Shown: positions 42,882 through 50,838 of the stretch, in pieces
How positions within the stretch are numbered: position 1 is the first letter of the stretch
Layout: each line of letters opens with the position of its first letter
NCBI RefSeq assembly: GCF_002803155.1
Contig: NZ_NNBP01000020.1
Coordinates: 196,016-260,015, forward strand
Source of the DNA: Streptomyces sp. CB02959
Lineage (GTDB): Bacteria > Actinomycetota > Actinomycetes > Streptomycetales > Streptomycetaceae
Length of the DNA stretch: 64,000 nt
Direction of reading: 5' to 3'
Program-made: the position numbers and the translations under genes
Notes under the pieces: generated by a model
Seen by the model: the letters and a program-made list of their open reading frames with translations, nothing else
What the model was told of the DNA's origin: nothing
The model's database searches: none

Positions 42882-43400
42882 TCACTCGCCGACGCGCACG
42901 AACCTCCAGCGCTGGTTGACCGATCCGTTGGCCGGCTCCAGGTGGAGCTGCTCCCGCCCCGCCTCGTTCAGCGTGGCCACCGCGTCCCGGTGCGGCACGT
43001 GGATCCGGTACGTGCCCTCGCCGGCCGGCTCGACGGCGAACGCGTCGCCGCCGCCCTCGGTCGCCACGATCGCGTCACCGCGGACCGACCAGTGCGCCCC
43101 CGGGTGCGTCGTGGAGTTGATGCTGAACGCACCGCCCCCCACGGGCCGCACCGTCCACTGCTCCTTGAGGTCCTTGTTGTGCGAGCCGACGATGAAGAAG
43201 ACCGGCGGGAAGACCGGCACCGTGAACGGCGCGAACTCCAGCTTCCCCACCGCGGGGTTCTCGCTGACGATCAGATAGCGGCCCTCCTGCATCCGCGTCG
43301 CGGCCCCCTCGGGCTTGGCGGCCTGGGCCGAACCGGCCAGCGGAGCCAGCGTCATGAGCGCGGCGGCGGCAGCCGCGATCAGGGCGTTACGACGACGCAT
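42882..43400 (-). CDS. Secreted protein, I66-type serine protease inhibitor-like
   Basis: A 172-residue exported protein with a signal peptide (MRRRNALIAAAAAALMTLAP ... AQA, about 1-27). The mature part has QEGRYLIVSENP, EQWTVRPVGGGAFSI, GAHWSVRGD and NQRWRFVRV, the spacing of a beta-trefoil, and resembles bacterial members of the I66 serine protease inhibitor family. It would act outside the cell. GGAGGGG precedes the ATG. It converges on the amidohydrolase with a 49-base gap. Confidence 0.75.
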   Translation of the reverse strand: MRRRNALIAAAAAALMTLAPLAGSAQAAKPEGAATRMQEGRYLIVSENPAVGKLEFAPFTVPVFPPVFFIVGSHNKDLKEQWTVRPVGGGAFSINSTTHPGAHWSVRGDAIVATEGGGDAFAVEPAGEGTYRIHVPHRDAVATLNEAGREQLHLEPANGSVNQRWRFVRVGE

Positions 43401-43492
43401 GGGGGATCCCCTCCCTCTCGCTCCCGGCCCTTCCGGGAGACCGCATCCGATCTGTCCCCGGCACATGCCATCTACGCCCCGCGCACCTCCAG

Positions 43493-45028
43493 TTACTTCG
43501 TGTGAGTTACGCGTGCGCCTTCGGTGCTTCCGCGCGCTCCCCGCCCCGCGTCCGGCATCCACCGGTAGATCGCCCCCGCCGCGACCGCCACCCCCGCCGC
43601 CAGCGACAGCGTCGCCACGTGCAGTCCGGACGTGAAGGCCCCGATCACCGCCGTCCGCAGCTCGCCGCCCCGGCCCGGCAGGCCCCCGAGCGCGGCCTGT
43701 GCCGCCGCGACCGTCGTCGGCCCGCCGGGCCCGGCCAGCGGCGCCGGCAGCCGGGCGGTGAACACCGCGGCGGTCAGCGTCCCGGTCACCGCGATCCCCA
43801 ACGCGCTCCCCAACTCCCGGGTCAGGCTCTGCAGTCCGGACCCGACCCCGGCGGCCTCCGGCGGCAGCGCGGACATCATCGCGTGCGAGAGCAGCGGGGT
43901 CGCGGTGCCGCAGCCCAGCGCGGTCAGCCCGGCCCCGACGGCGTACAGCGCGTACGGCGTCCCGGCGTCGGCGGCCGACACCGTGGCCAGCCCGCCGGCC
44001 AGTACGAGCATCCCCGCGGCGACCGCGCCGCGCCGCCCGCACCACCGCTCCAGCGCCAGTCCGCACCGCGGCCCCGCCAGCAGCGCCGCCGCCATCGGCA
44101 GCAGCCGCACCCCGGCGCCGAACGGCCCGTACCCCTTCGCGTACTGGAGGTACTGCCCGTTGAGGTAGAACAGCCCGAACATCCCCAGGAAGAGCACCGC
44201 CATCCCGACCGCCCCCGCCCGGACCGCGGGCCGGGCGAACACCCGGGGGTCCAACAGCGGGTGCGCGGACCGCAGTTCACGCCGGGCCCAGGCGGCCAGC
44301 AGCAGCCCGGCCGCCCCGAGCGACCCGAGTACCGGCGGGCTCAGCCACCCCTCCCCCGGCCCGCTCACGATCCCGTTCAGCAGGGCCAGGAACCCACCGG
44401 TGAACAGGGCCGCGGCCAGCGGCACGACCGGCCCCGGATGCCGCTCCGCCACCGGCGCCACCACGGCGACCAGCACCAGCGCGGCCAGCGCCACCGGCAC
44501 CACGCACACGAACAGCGCCCGCCAGCTCCCGTACTGGATCGCCGCGCCCCCGCCCACATTGCCCAGGACCGCGGCGAGCCCCGTCATCGCCGCCCAGACC
44601 GCGACCGCCCGGCGGCGCGGCCCGTCCGGCAGCCCGTCCACCAGCAGCGCCAGGGTGTTCGGCAGCACCGCCGCGGCCCCCACCCCGCTGATCATCCGGC
44701 CCGCGATCAGCACCCCGACGTGCGGCGCCGCCGCGCACACCGCCGAGCCCGCGACGAACACGCCCATCCCGCCCAGCAGCGTGCCCTTGCGCCCCCGCCG
44801 GTCGGCCAGCGCCCCGGCCGGCACCAGCAGGCAGGCGAAGACCACCACATAGCCGTCCACCACCCACACCACGGCCTGCGCGGACGGGTGCAGCGGCCCG
44901 GCGGACAGGTCCGGGATGGCCAGGTTGACCGCCGAGACCATGCCGACGACCAGCGTCACGCACAGGCACATCGCCACGGTCACCGGCCCCCGCGGGCCCG
45001 ACCGGTCCGGTGTCCGACGCACCCTCAC
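43493..45028 (-). CDS. MFS transporter, DHA2-like drug exporter
   Basis: A 511-residue permease with about 14 transmembrane helices. It shows the A motif GALADRRGRKGTLLGGMGVF and GRMISGVGAAAVLPNTLALL, typical of EmrB/QacA-type exporters. Its GTG start overlaps the GntR regulator stop by four bases, so the regulator is translated with the pump it probably controls. Substrate unknown. Confidence 0.88.
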   Translation of the reverse strand: MRVRRTPDRSGPRGPVTVAMCLCVTLVVGMVSAVNLAIPDLSAGPLHPSAQAVVWVVDGYVVVFACLLVPAGALADRRGRKGTLLGGMGVFVAGSAVCAAAPHVGVLIAGRMISGVGAAAVLPNTLALLVDGLPDGPRRRAVAVWAAMTGLAAVLGNVGGGAAIQYGSWRALFVCVVPVALAALVLVAVVAPVAERHPGPVVPLAAALFTGGFLALLNGIVSGPGEGWLSPPVLGSLGAAGLLLAAWARRELRSAHPLLDPRVFARPAVRAGAVGMAVLFLGMFGLFYLNGQYLQYAKGYGPFGAGVRLLPMAAALLAGPRCGLALERWCGRRGAVAAGMLVLAGGLATVSAADAGTPYALYAVGAGLTALGCGTATPLLSHAMMSALPPEAAGVGSGLQSLTRELGSALGIAVTGTLTAAVFTARLPAPLAGPGGPTTVAAAQAALGGLPGRGGELRTAVIGAFTSGLHVATLSLAAGVAVAAGAIYRWMPDAGRGARGSTEGARVTHTK

Positions 45029-45768
45029 CCCTCCCGGACCCGGTCCATCCGCGCCCGCAGCGTCAGCCGGTCCCCGCGCAGGTGGATGAACTCCAGGTCG
45101 GCCGGCCGCCCGTCCGCCAGCCGCGTCAGCCGCTCCACGGCCAGCACCGCGCCGCCGCCCGGCATCGCCAGCACCCCGCACGTCGCCGGGTCCCCGACCA
45201 CCGCCCGCACCGCCACCTCCGCCGACCCCAGCGGCCGCCCGGCCGCGCTCTCGATCAGGTCGAAGACGTCCCGGCTCTCCAGCCGCTCCCGGCCGAGCGC
45301 GAGCAGCGGCTCCCCCACTTCGGGGATGAGGTACGTGCAGTCCAGGGACAGCGGCATGCCGTCCACCCGCCGCAGCCGCTCCAGATAGACCACCGGACCG
45401 CCCGCCGCCAGCTCCAGCCGCCGCGCCACCGCCCCCGGCGCCCGCACGGTGCGCGCCTCCCGCACCTCGTTGACCACCGTCCCGTGCCGCTGCAACACCT
45501 CGGCCAGCCCCGACAGCTCCCCCAGCGGATGCTCGTAGGTCCGGCCGACGACGACCGTCCCCACCCCGCGCCGCCGCTCCACCAGCCCCTCGTCGCGCAG
45601 CAGCCCCAGCGCCTCCCGGACCGTGTTGCGGGTGGTCCCGAACTCCGCGACCAGCGCCCGCTCGTCGGGCAGCACGCCCCCGGAGAACGCGCCCCGCAGC
45701 ACCTGCCCGCGCAGCACGTGCGCCACCCGCCGCGCACGGTCCGCCCGCGTCAGCCCGTCGCCGACCAT
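45025..45768 (-). CDS. GntR-family regulator (UTRA type)
   Basis: A 247-residue regulator. Winged helix: RARRVAHVLRGQVLRGAFSGGVLPDERALVAEFGTTRNTVREALGLLRDEGLVER with the GTTRNTVREAL recognition helix. C-terminal UTRA domain: GGPVVYLERLRRVDGMPLSLDCTYLI. The ATG at 45768 gives a family-length protein; a longer Arg-rich start is possible but less likely. It probably represses the coupled exporter until a ligand binds. Confidence 0.85.
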   Translation of the reverse strand: MVGDGLTRADRARRVAHVLRGQVLRGAFSGGVLPDERALVAEFGTTRNTVREALGLLRDEGLVERRRGVGTVVVGRTYEHPLGELSGLAEVLQRHGTVVNEVREARTVRAPGAVARRLELAAGGPVVYLERLRRVDGMPLSLDCTYLIPEVGEPLLALGRERLESRDVFDLIESAAGRPLGSAEVAVRAVVGDPATCGVLAMPGGGAVLAVERLTRLADGRPADLEFIHLRGDRLTLRARMDRVREG

Positions 45769-46079
45769 GCCACCGCCCCGGCCGTCCGCACCGCCCCGGC
45801 CGTCGCCTCCGCCGTCCGCTTCCACGCCTGCCTCCTCGCCCCGCCGCGCCCCGCCGCGCCGTCTCCGATGCGCCCCGACGGGCGACCACCGGGCCGCCGA
45901 CGCTAGGCCAAGCCGCATTACGGCGGAGTTACGCCACCCACACTGACCTGCACAAACGTCTGACCTGGGGATTTTGGGCCGGATCCGGGCGCTGCGCCAC
46001 CACCCGCCGGCCCCCGTTACCGTGACGTGCACTCCCATGACCCGGGGGACGGGACGGGAGAGGAAGAAAGGGCCGCCCC
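45769..46079. other. Divergent regulatory region between GntR and Lrp genes
   Basis: About 310 bases. It holds the promoters of the GntR/MFS pair and of the Lrp gene. ATTACGGCGGAGTTACGCCA near 45917-45936 contains a GGCG/CGCC inverted pair and two TTACG copies, possible regulator sites. No gene with family features is seen. Confidence 0.4.
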
Positions 46080-46634
46080 ATGAGCACCAAGTCCGCGCCG
46101 TTCGACGAACTGGACCGCAAGATCGTCGCCGCGCTGATCGAGAACGGCCGGGCGAGCTTCGCCGAGATCGGCACGGCCGTCGGCCTGTCCCCCACCGCCG
46201 TCAAACGCCGGGTGGACCGCCTCCGCGAGAGCAACGTCATCACGGGCTTCTCCGCCACCGTCCGCCCGGCCGCCCTGGGCTGGCTCACCGAGGCGTACGT
46301 GGAGGTCTACTGCGACAGCGCGGCGCCGCCCCGGCGCCTGGCCGAGGTCGTCCGCAACCACCCGGAGATCGCCGCCGCGATGACCGTCACCGGCGGCGCC
46401 GACGCCCTGCTGCACGTCCGGGCCACCGACGTCGAGCACTTCGAGGAGGTCCTCGAACGCATCCGGACCGAGCCGTTCATCCGCAAGACGATCAGCTACA
46501 TGGTGCTCTCGCACCTCCTCCCGGACAGCCCCGAGGCCGGCGCCCGCCGCCCCTCCGACCGCGCCGGCGCCCAGCCCGCCGACCACGCCCGAGACCGTCC
46601 TCACCCGCAAAAGCGCGCAGCGAACCAGCGGTAA
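46080..46634 (+). CDS. Lrp/AsnC-family transcriptional regulator
   Basis: A 184-residue regulator: HTH DELDRKIVAALIENGRASFAEIGTAVGLSPTAVKRRVDRLRES, then a RAM domain (GWLTEAYVEVYCD, AAAMTVTGGADALLHVRATDVEHFEEVLERIRT). The C-terminus is a basic, Pro-rich tail longer than usual. It lies 160 bases upstream of the dimethylargininase/ornithine aminotransferase pair in the same direction and probably controls it in response to arginine or ornithine. Confidence 0.9.
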   Translation: MSTKSAPFDELDRKIVAALIENGRASFAEIGTAVGLSPTAVKRRVDRLRESNVITGFSATVRPAALGWLTEAYVEVYCDSAAPPRRLAEVVRNHPEIAAAMTVTGGADALLHVRATDVEHFEEVLERIRTEPFIRKTISYMVLSHLLPDSPEAGARRPSDRAGAQPADHARDRPHPQKRAANQR

Positions 46635-46647
46635 CCGTCCCGTACAA

Positions 46648-46677
46648 GCAGCATTCCTGCGTATCTGCGCAGCATTC
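46648..46677 (+). promoter_or_regulatory. Direct repeat GCAGCATTC, possible Lrp site
   Basis: GCAGCATTC occurs at 46648-46656 and 46669-46677, 21 bases apart, two helical turns, in the AT-richer gap between the Lrp gene and the dimethylargininase gene. Lrp proteins bind phased sites, so this is a candidate operator. Confidence 0.45.
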
Positions 46678-46794
46678 ATTTCTTGTCGCCAGAATCGGCC
46701 GCTCCGTACCGTGAACTGCCCCCGGTGACGACTCCTCACGGACCGTCACCCGGCGGGCAGTGGAAACGGATTCGAGGAAGCGGAGGCCCTTTCT

Positions 46795-47679
46795 GTGCCC
46801 ACCACCCAGCCCGGCGGCGCGCTGCTGAACCCGGCGCACCGCACCCCGCGTGCCCGGCGCTACCTGCTCTGCCGGCCCACCCACTTCGCCGTCGAGTACG
46901 CCATCAACCCCTGGATGAGCGAGGACGCCGAGGTCGACACCGCACTCGCCCTCCACCAGTGGGAGAACCTGGTCCGCGCCTACCGCGACCACGGCCACAC
47001 CGTCGACACCGTCCAGCCGGCCCCCGGCCTCCCCGACATGGTCTTCGCCGCGAACTCCGCGGTCGTCGTGGGCGGCCGCGCCTTCGGCTCCCTCTTCCAC
47101 GCCCCGCAGCGCCGCCCGGAGTCCCGCGAGTACGAACTCTGGTTCAAGGCCGCCGGCTACGATCTCTACCGCCCCGAGTCGCCCTGCGAGGGCGAGGGCG
47201 ACCTGGTGCCCGTCGGCCGCTACCTCCTCGCCGGCACCGGCTTCCGCACCACCCGCGACGCACACGCCGAGGTCCAGGAGTACTTCGGCCTGCCGGCGAT
47301 CAGCCTCCAGCTGACCGACCCGTACTTCTACCACCTGGACACCGCCCTCTTCGTCCTCGACGACGGCCTGGGCACCGGCGGCGGGGAGGGCGACACCGGC
47401 GGCGCGGCCCTCGCCTACTACCCCGACGCCTTCTCCCCCGGCAGCCGCGAGGTGCTCCGCCGCCTCTTCCCCGACGCCGTCCTCGCCACCCGCGACGACG
47501 CCCTGGCCTTCGGCCTCAACTCGGTCTCCGACGGCCGCCACGTCTTCATCGCCCCCCAGGCCACCGGCCTGATCGACCGACTCGCCGCCCGCGGCTACGT
47601 CCCCGTCCCCGTCGACCTCTCCGAGTTCCACAAGGCCGGCGGCGGCATCAAGTGCTGCACTCAGGAGATCCGCTCATGA
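46795..47679 (+). CDS. ddaH: Dimethylarginine dimethylaminohydrolase-like enzyme (arginine deiminase superfamily)
   Basis: A 294-residue guanidino-modifying enzyme expected to hydrolyse N-methylated arginines to citrulline and methylamine, or a related guanidino substrate. It shows the substrate loop DMVFAANSAVVVGG, the catalytic His 180 in YFYHLDTALFVLDD, and the nucleophilic Cys (287) in GGGIKCCTQEIRS at the C-terminus. A Gly-rich insert (GTGGGEGDTGG, 193-203) after the His motif is unusual. The GTG has GGAGG about eight bases upstream. Overlaps rocD by four bases. Confidence 0.85.
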   Translation: MPTTQPGGALLNPAHRTPRARRYLLCRPTHFAVEYAINPWMSEDAEVDTALALHQWENLVRAYRDHGHTVDTVQPAPGLPDMVFAANSAVVVGGRAFGSLFHAPQRRPESREYELWFKAAGYDLYRPESPCEGEGDLVPVGRYLLAGTGFRTTRDAHAEVQEYFGLPAISLQLTDPYFYHLDTALFVLDDGLGTGGGEGDTGGAALAYYPDAFSPGSREVLRRLFPDAVLATRDDALAFGLNSVSDGRHVFIAPQATGLIDRLAARGYVPVPVDLSEFHKAGGGIKCCTQEIRS

Positions 47680-48905
47680 CGACGACCGACCCGCGCACCG
47701 CAGCCAGCCGCTCCTCCGCCGACCTCATCAAGGCCGAGGCGCCCGTCCTCGCCCACAACTACCACCCCCTCCCCGTCGTCATCTCCCGCGCCGAGGGCGT
47801 CTGGGTCGAGGACGTCGAGGGCCGCCGCTACCTCGACATGCTGGCCGGCTACTCGGCACTCAACTTCGGCCACCGCCACCCGTCGCTCATCGAGGCCGCC
47901 CACCGCCAGCTGGACGCGCTCACGCTCACCTCCCGCGCCTTCCACCACGACCGCCTCGCGCAGTTCGCCGAGGGCCTGGCCGACCTCACCGGCCTGGACA
48001 TGGTCCTCCCCATGAACACCGGCGCCGAGGCCGTCGAGAGCGGCATCAAGCTCGCCCGCAAATGGGCCTACGAGGTCAAGGGCGTCCCCGCCGACCAGGC
48101 CACCATCGTCGTCGCGGGCGGCAACTTCCACGGCCGCACCACCACCATCATCAGCTTCTCCGACGACGAGGACGCCCGCGCCGGCTTCGGCCCCTACACC
48201 CCCGGCTTCCGCACCGTCCCCTACAACGACCTCGCCGCCCTCGAAGCCGCCCTCGACGACACCACCGCCGCCGTCCTGATCGAACCCATCCAGGGCGAGG
48301 CCGGCGTCCTCATCCCCGACGACGGCTACCTCGCCGGCGTCCGCGCCGCGACCACCCGCGCGGGCTGCCTCTTCATCGCCGACGAGATCCAGTCCGGCCT
48401 CGGCCGCACCGGCACGACACTGGCCGTCGAGTACGAGCACGTCACCCCGGACGTGGTCCTCCTCGGCAAGGCCCTCGGCGGCGGCATCGTCCCCGTCTCC
48501 GCGGTCGCCGCCCGCCGCGACGTCATGTCCGTCCTCGGCCCCGGCCAACACGGCTCCACCTTCGGCGGCAACCCACTCGCCGCGGCCGTCGGCACAGCCG
48601 TCATCGACCTCCTCGCCACCGGCGAATACCAATCCCGCGCCGCCGAGTTGGGCAAGGTCCTGCACTCCGGCCTCACCGACCTCCTCGGCCACGGCGTCAC
48701 CGGCTTCCGCACCCGCGGTCTGTGGGCCGGCGTCGACATCGACCCCGCCCTCGGCACCGGCCGCACCATCAGCGAACGCCTCATGGCCGAAGGCGTCCTC
48801 GTCAAGGACACCCACGGCTCCACCATCCGCCTGGCCCCACCCCTGACGATCACGGAGGGCGAACTTACGTCGGCCATCAAGGCGTTGGGCCGCGTCCTCG
48901 CCTAA
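47676..48905 (+). CDS. rocD: Ornithine--oxo-acid aminotransferase
   Basis: A 409-residue class III PLP aminotransferase that converts ornithine and 2-oxoglutarate to glutamate semialdehyde and glutamate in arginine catabolism. It has the family stretch YLDMLAGYSALNFGHRHP, PMNTGAEAVESGIKLARKW, the Asp of LFIADEIQSGLGRTG, and the PLP lysine 265 in VLLGKALGGG. Its ATG overlaps the dimethylargininase stop (ATGA), so the enzymes are co-translated. It converges with the DUF397 gene by a four-base overlap. Confidence 0.95.
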   Translation: MTTTDPRTAASRSSADLIKAEAPVLAHNYHPLPVVISRAEGVWVEDVEGRRYLDMLAGYSALNFGHRHPSLIEAAHRQLDALTLTSRAFHHDRLAQFAEGLADLTGLDMVLPMNTGAEAVESGIKLARKWAYEVKGVPADQATIVVAGGNFHGRTTTIISFSDDEDARAGFGPYTPGFRTVPYNDLAALEAALDDTTAAVLIEPIQGEAGVLIPDDGYLAGVRAATTRAGCLFIADEIQSGLGRTGTTLAVEYEHVTPDVVLLGKALGGGIVPVSAVAARRDVMSVLGPGQHGSTFGGNPLAAAVGTAVIDLLATGEYQSRAAELGKVLHSGLTDLLGHGVTGFRTRGLWAGVDIDPALGTGRTISERLMAEGVLVKDTHGSTIRLAPPLTITEGELTSAIKALGRVLA

Positions 48906-49126
48906 CGCCCGCCGAACGCCCCACCCTTCACGGCATCCACGAACGCACTCCAAGCCCCCGACGGCACGACGATCGCCGGCCCGTCGGGGGTTTTGGAGTC
49001 CCGGACGGGGGTGCCGTGGGGGTGGCGGTCGAGCACCTCAAGGCAGTTATCCCCCTCACTGTCGCTGTACGAGGACTTCCGCCAGCCGCTCAGCGAGGCG
49101 GCGTCATCTATGGTGCGCTCACTCAT
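48902..49126 (-). CDS. DUF397 domain-containing protein
   Basis: A 74-residue protein of the DUF397 family: SGWRKSSYSDSEGDNCLEV near the N-terminus, VRDSKTPDGPAIVVPSGAWSAFVDAVKGG near the C-terminus. Such proteins are encoded with an XRE regulator throughout Streptomyces and several (WhiJ/BldB-related systems) act in differentiation. The start overlaps the XRE gene by eight bases. Confidence 0.93.
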   Translation of the reverse strand: MSERTIDDAASLSGWRKSSYSDSEGDNCLEVLDRHPHGTPVRDSKTPDGPAIVVPSGAWSAFVDAVKGGAFGGR

Positions 49127-49913
49127 GGTCTCCGTGCTCCTTCGCTGTCGCCCTCATCAGAGCCAGTGACTGCTGCACCGGCAACGCGTCCCCCAATGTG
49201 AGAGCGTATTTGGTCTGCAACGCGTGGACGACAGACAGCGACTCATGGATCTGGCTCGTGGACAGCCCCACGCAATAGGCAGCCGGTGGCTGGTCCTCGA
49301 ACCACATCAGCTTCAACTGCCCGTCCATGAGCGGTTGGGCACAAGCGCTGAACGGCAGGACGTGCACCCGCACCAGCCCTTCCTCGGCCATGCGGACGAT
49401 GTGCGTGATCTGCTCCGCCATGACCGCGGGGCCACCCACCGGTCGGCGCAATACCGCCTCGTCCAGCAGTGCGCACATTACTGGCGACGTCGGATTGTCG
49501 AAGATCTTCGCCCGCCCGAGCCGCGTGCGAACGAGCCTGTCACAGTCTTCCTCACTCCACGGAGGAAAGGCCGTACTCATCACCGCACGCGCGTACCCCT
49601 CCGTCTGCAACAGACCAGGCACCAGCGTGCTCGCGAACTCCCAGATCATTTCTGCCTGCTGTTCGAGCTGCAGCGCGTCCGCGAAGCGTTCGGCCACCGT
49701 CGGCTCACCCGCCGGTCGAAAGCTACTCAGCACATTCCCCGTATTGAGCGCCTGGTCGAGCCGCCTCGCGTCATCCTTCGACGGCACCCGACGCCCCGCC
49801 TCGATGTGCGCGATATGCGAGCGCGTCATGATCGCCACATCCGCCAATTGCTGCTGCGTCAACCCTGCTTGCTGCCGCTGTTCGCGAAGCCAATCACCGT
49901 AGGTGTTGCCCAT
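49119..49913 (-). CDS. XRE-family regulator with DUF5753
   Basis: A 264-residue regulator. The N-terminal helix-turn-helix is YGDWLREQRQQAGLTQQQLADVAIMTRSHIAHIEAGRR. The rest is DUF5753 (FASTLVPGLLQTEGYARAVMSTAFPP, RLGRAKIFDN, HIVRMAEEGLVRVHVLPF). Paired with the coupled DUF397 gene it forms the common actinomycete regulator/antagonist module. It is the last gene before the toxin locus and is divergent from the small gene at 50047. Confidence 0.93.
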   Translation of the reverse strand: MGNTYGDWLREQRQQAGLTQQQLADVAIMTRSHIAHIEAGRRVPSKDDARRLDQALNTGNVLSSFRPAGEPTVAERFADALQLEQQAEMIWEFASTLVPGLLQTEGYARAVMSTAFPPWSEEDCDRLVRTRLGRAKIFDNPTSPVMCALLDEAVLRRPVGGPAVMAEQITHIVRMAEEGLVRVHVLPFSACAQPLMDGQLKLMWFEDQPPAAYCVGLSTSQIHESLSVVHALQTKYALTLGDALPVQQSLALMRATAKEHGDHE

Positions 49914-50046
49914 CGCGTCAACCCCCTCGTGTCACTTACGCCGTCACACTCTGCCTATTGCGAACGTACCCACCGTCACTAAACCCTGGTGGGGAGTTCA
50001 CACAAGACGCCCGACCTCGGTCGGCACCGTGCAGAGATGGACTGAA

Positions 50047-50409
50047 ATGACCTACGACCCCGACAACCCCCAACAGCCGGGCTCCGCCCTCCGGTTGCTT
50101 CCCTGGTCGACCTGGGACGGCCGCCCCTGCTACCTCGCCCCCTCCGGCGACGGCAACGGCTTCCTCTCCCGCAGGGCCGACCGCATGGAAGCCCAGCAGA
50201 TGCGCAACGCGGCCCACGCCTTCACCGACGCCCAGACCACCCTGCGCAACGAAGCCGCCGGCCCCCTCCTGCTCCGCCTGACCCTCATCCGCACCACGGC
50301 CGCCCTCGCCAACACCCTCCGCATCGCCGACAGCAGGCTCGGCCGCCTCCCCGGTCCGGCCGACAACGCCCCCGACGACGAGGACCCGGTCCTCCCTACG
50401 TCTCGATAG
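50047..50409 (+). CDS. Small hypothetical protein next to the XRE regulator
   Basis: A 120-residue soluble protein beginning MTYDPDNPQQPGSALRLLPWSTWDGRPCYLAPSGDG, with a helical middle (ADRMEAQQMRNAAHAFTDAQ, LIRTTAALANTLRIAD). Proteins of this kind commonly lie divergently from XRE/DUF397 pairs in Streptomyces. No known domain is recognised. The ATG at 50047 is the first giving this start. Confidence 0.7.
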   Translation: MTYDPDNPQQPGSALRLLPWSTWDGRPCYLAPSGDGNGFLSRRADRMEAQQMRNAAHAFTDAQTTLRNEAAGPLLLRLTLIRTTAALANTLRIADSRLGRLPGPADNAPDDEDPVLPTSR

Positions 50410-50498
50410 GCAAGGCGAGCGGCGCCAGCATCGCGGAGATCACGGAGATCACCCTCAACGCATTGCGGCGCCGCCGACTCCACGACTCACCGTGCAGG

Positions 50499-50786
50499 TC
50501 AAGAACCTTCCGGATTCACCGGAATCCAACCCGCTAGGAGACCCTCGAACTCTGCATCCGAGATGCCCACTTGCCCAAGGTTAAAGCCTTCCCAGGCGTG
50601 AGCCCGGTGAAGAACTTCCACTGGGATACCGAATGCCATTTTGAACGTGGCGATGAAAGACAACGCACCAAACCTCGCCCCAAGCCGGGCCTGCGCCAAT
50701 CTCGCGAGTTCGAGCGCCCCCGCCCCCTCATCTCGCGCCACTTTAAGATCGGCCGCAACACTCTCGTAGATCGGGTCATTATCCAT
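50499..50786 (-). CDS. Probable immunity protein for the RHS toxin
   Basis: A 95-residue acidic protein (DNDPIYESVAADLKVARDEG ... FGIPVEVLHRAHAWEGFNLG ... ISDAEFEGLLAGWIPVNPEGS) with no signal peptide. It starts 52 bases after the RHS toxin stop, in the same direction, with AAGGGAG upstream, and has the same low GC as the toxin tip. Position, size and acidity fit a cognate immunity protein. The sequence itself matches no family I recognise, so the role is inferred from context. Confidence 0.65.
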   Translation of the reverse strand: MDNDPIYESVAADLKVARDEGAGALELARLAQARLGARFGALSFIATFKMAFGIPVEVLHRAHAWEGFNLGQVGISDAEFEGLLAGWIPVNPEGS

Positions 50787-50838
50787 AATTCGAGAACTCC
50801 CTTGAGACTAGACATACATTTTAAACACCGACTACGCG

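Noticed and set aside
26624..47679. Functional link between the RGG microprotein and the dimethylargininase (arginine methylation)
   Set aside because: No protein arginine methyltransferase is visible and the genes are 20 kb apart; speculation only.
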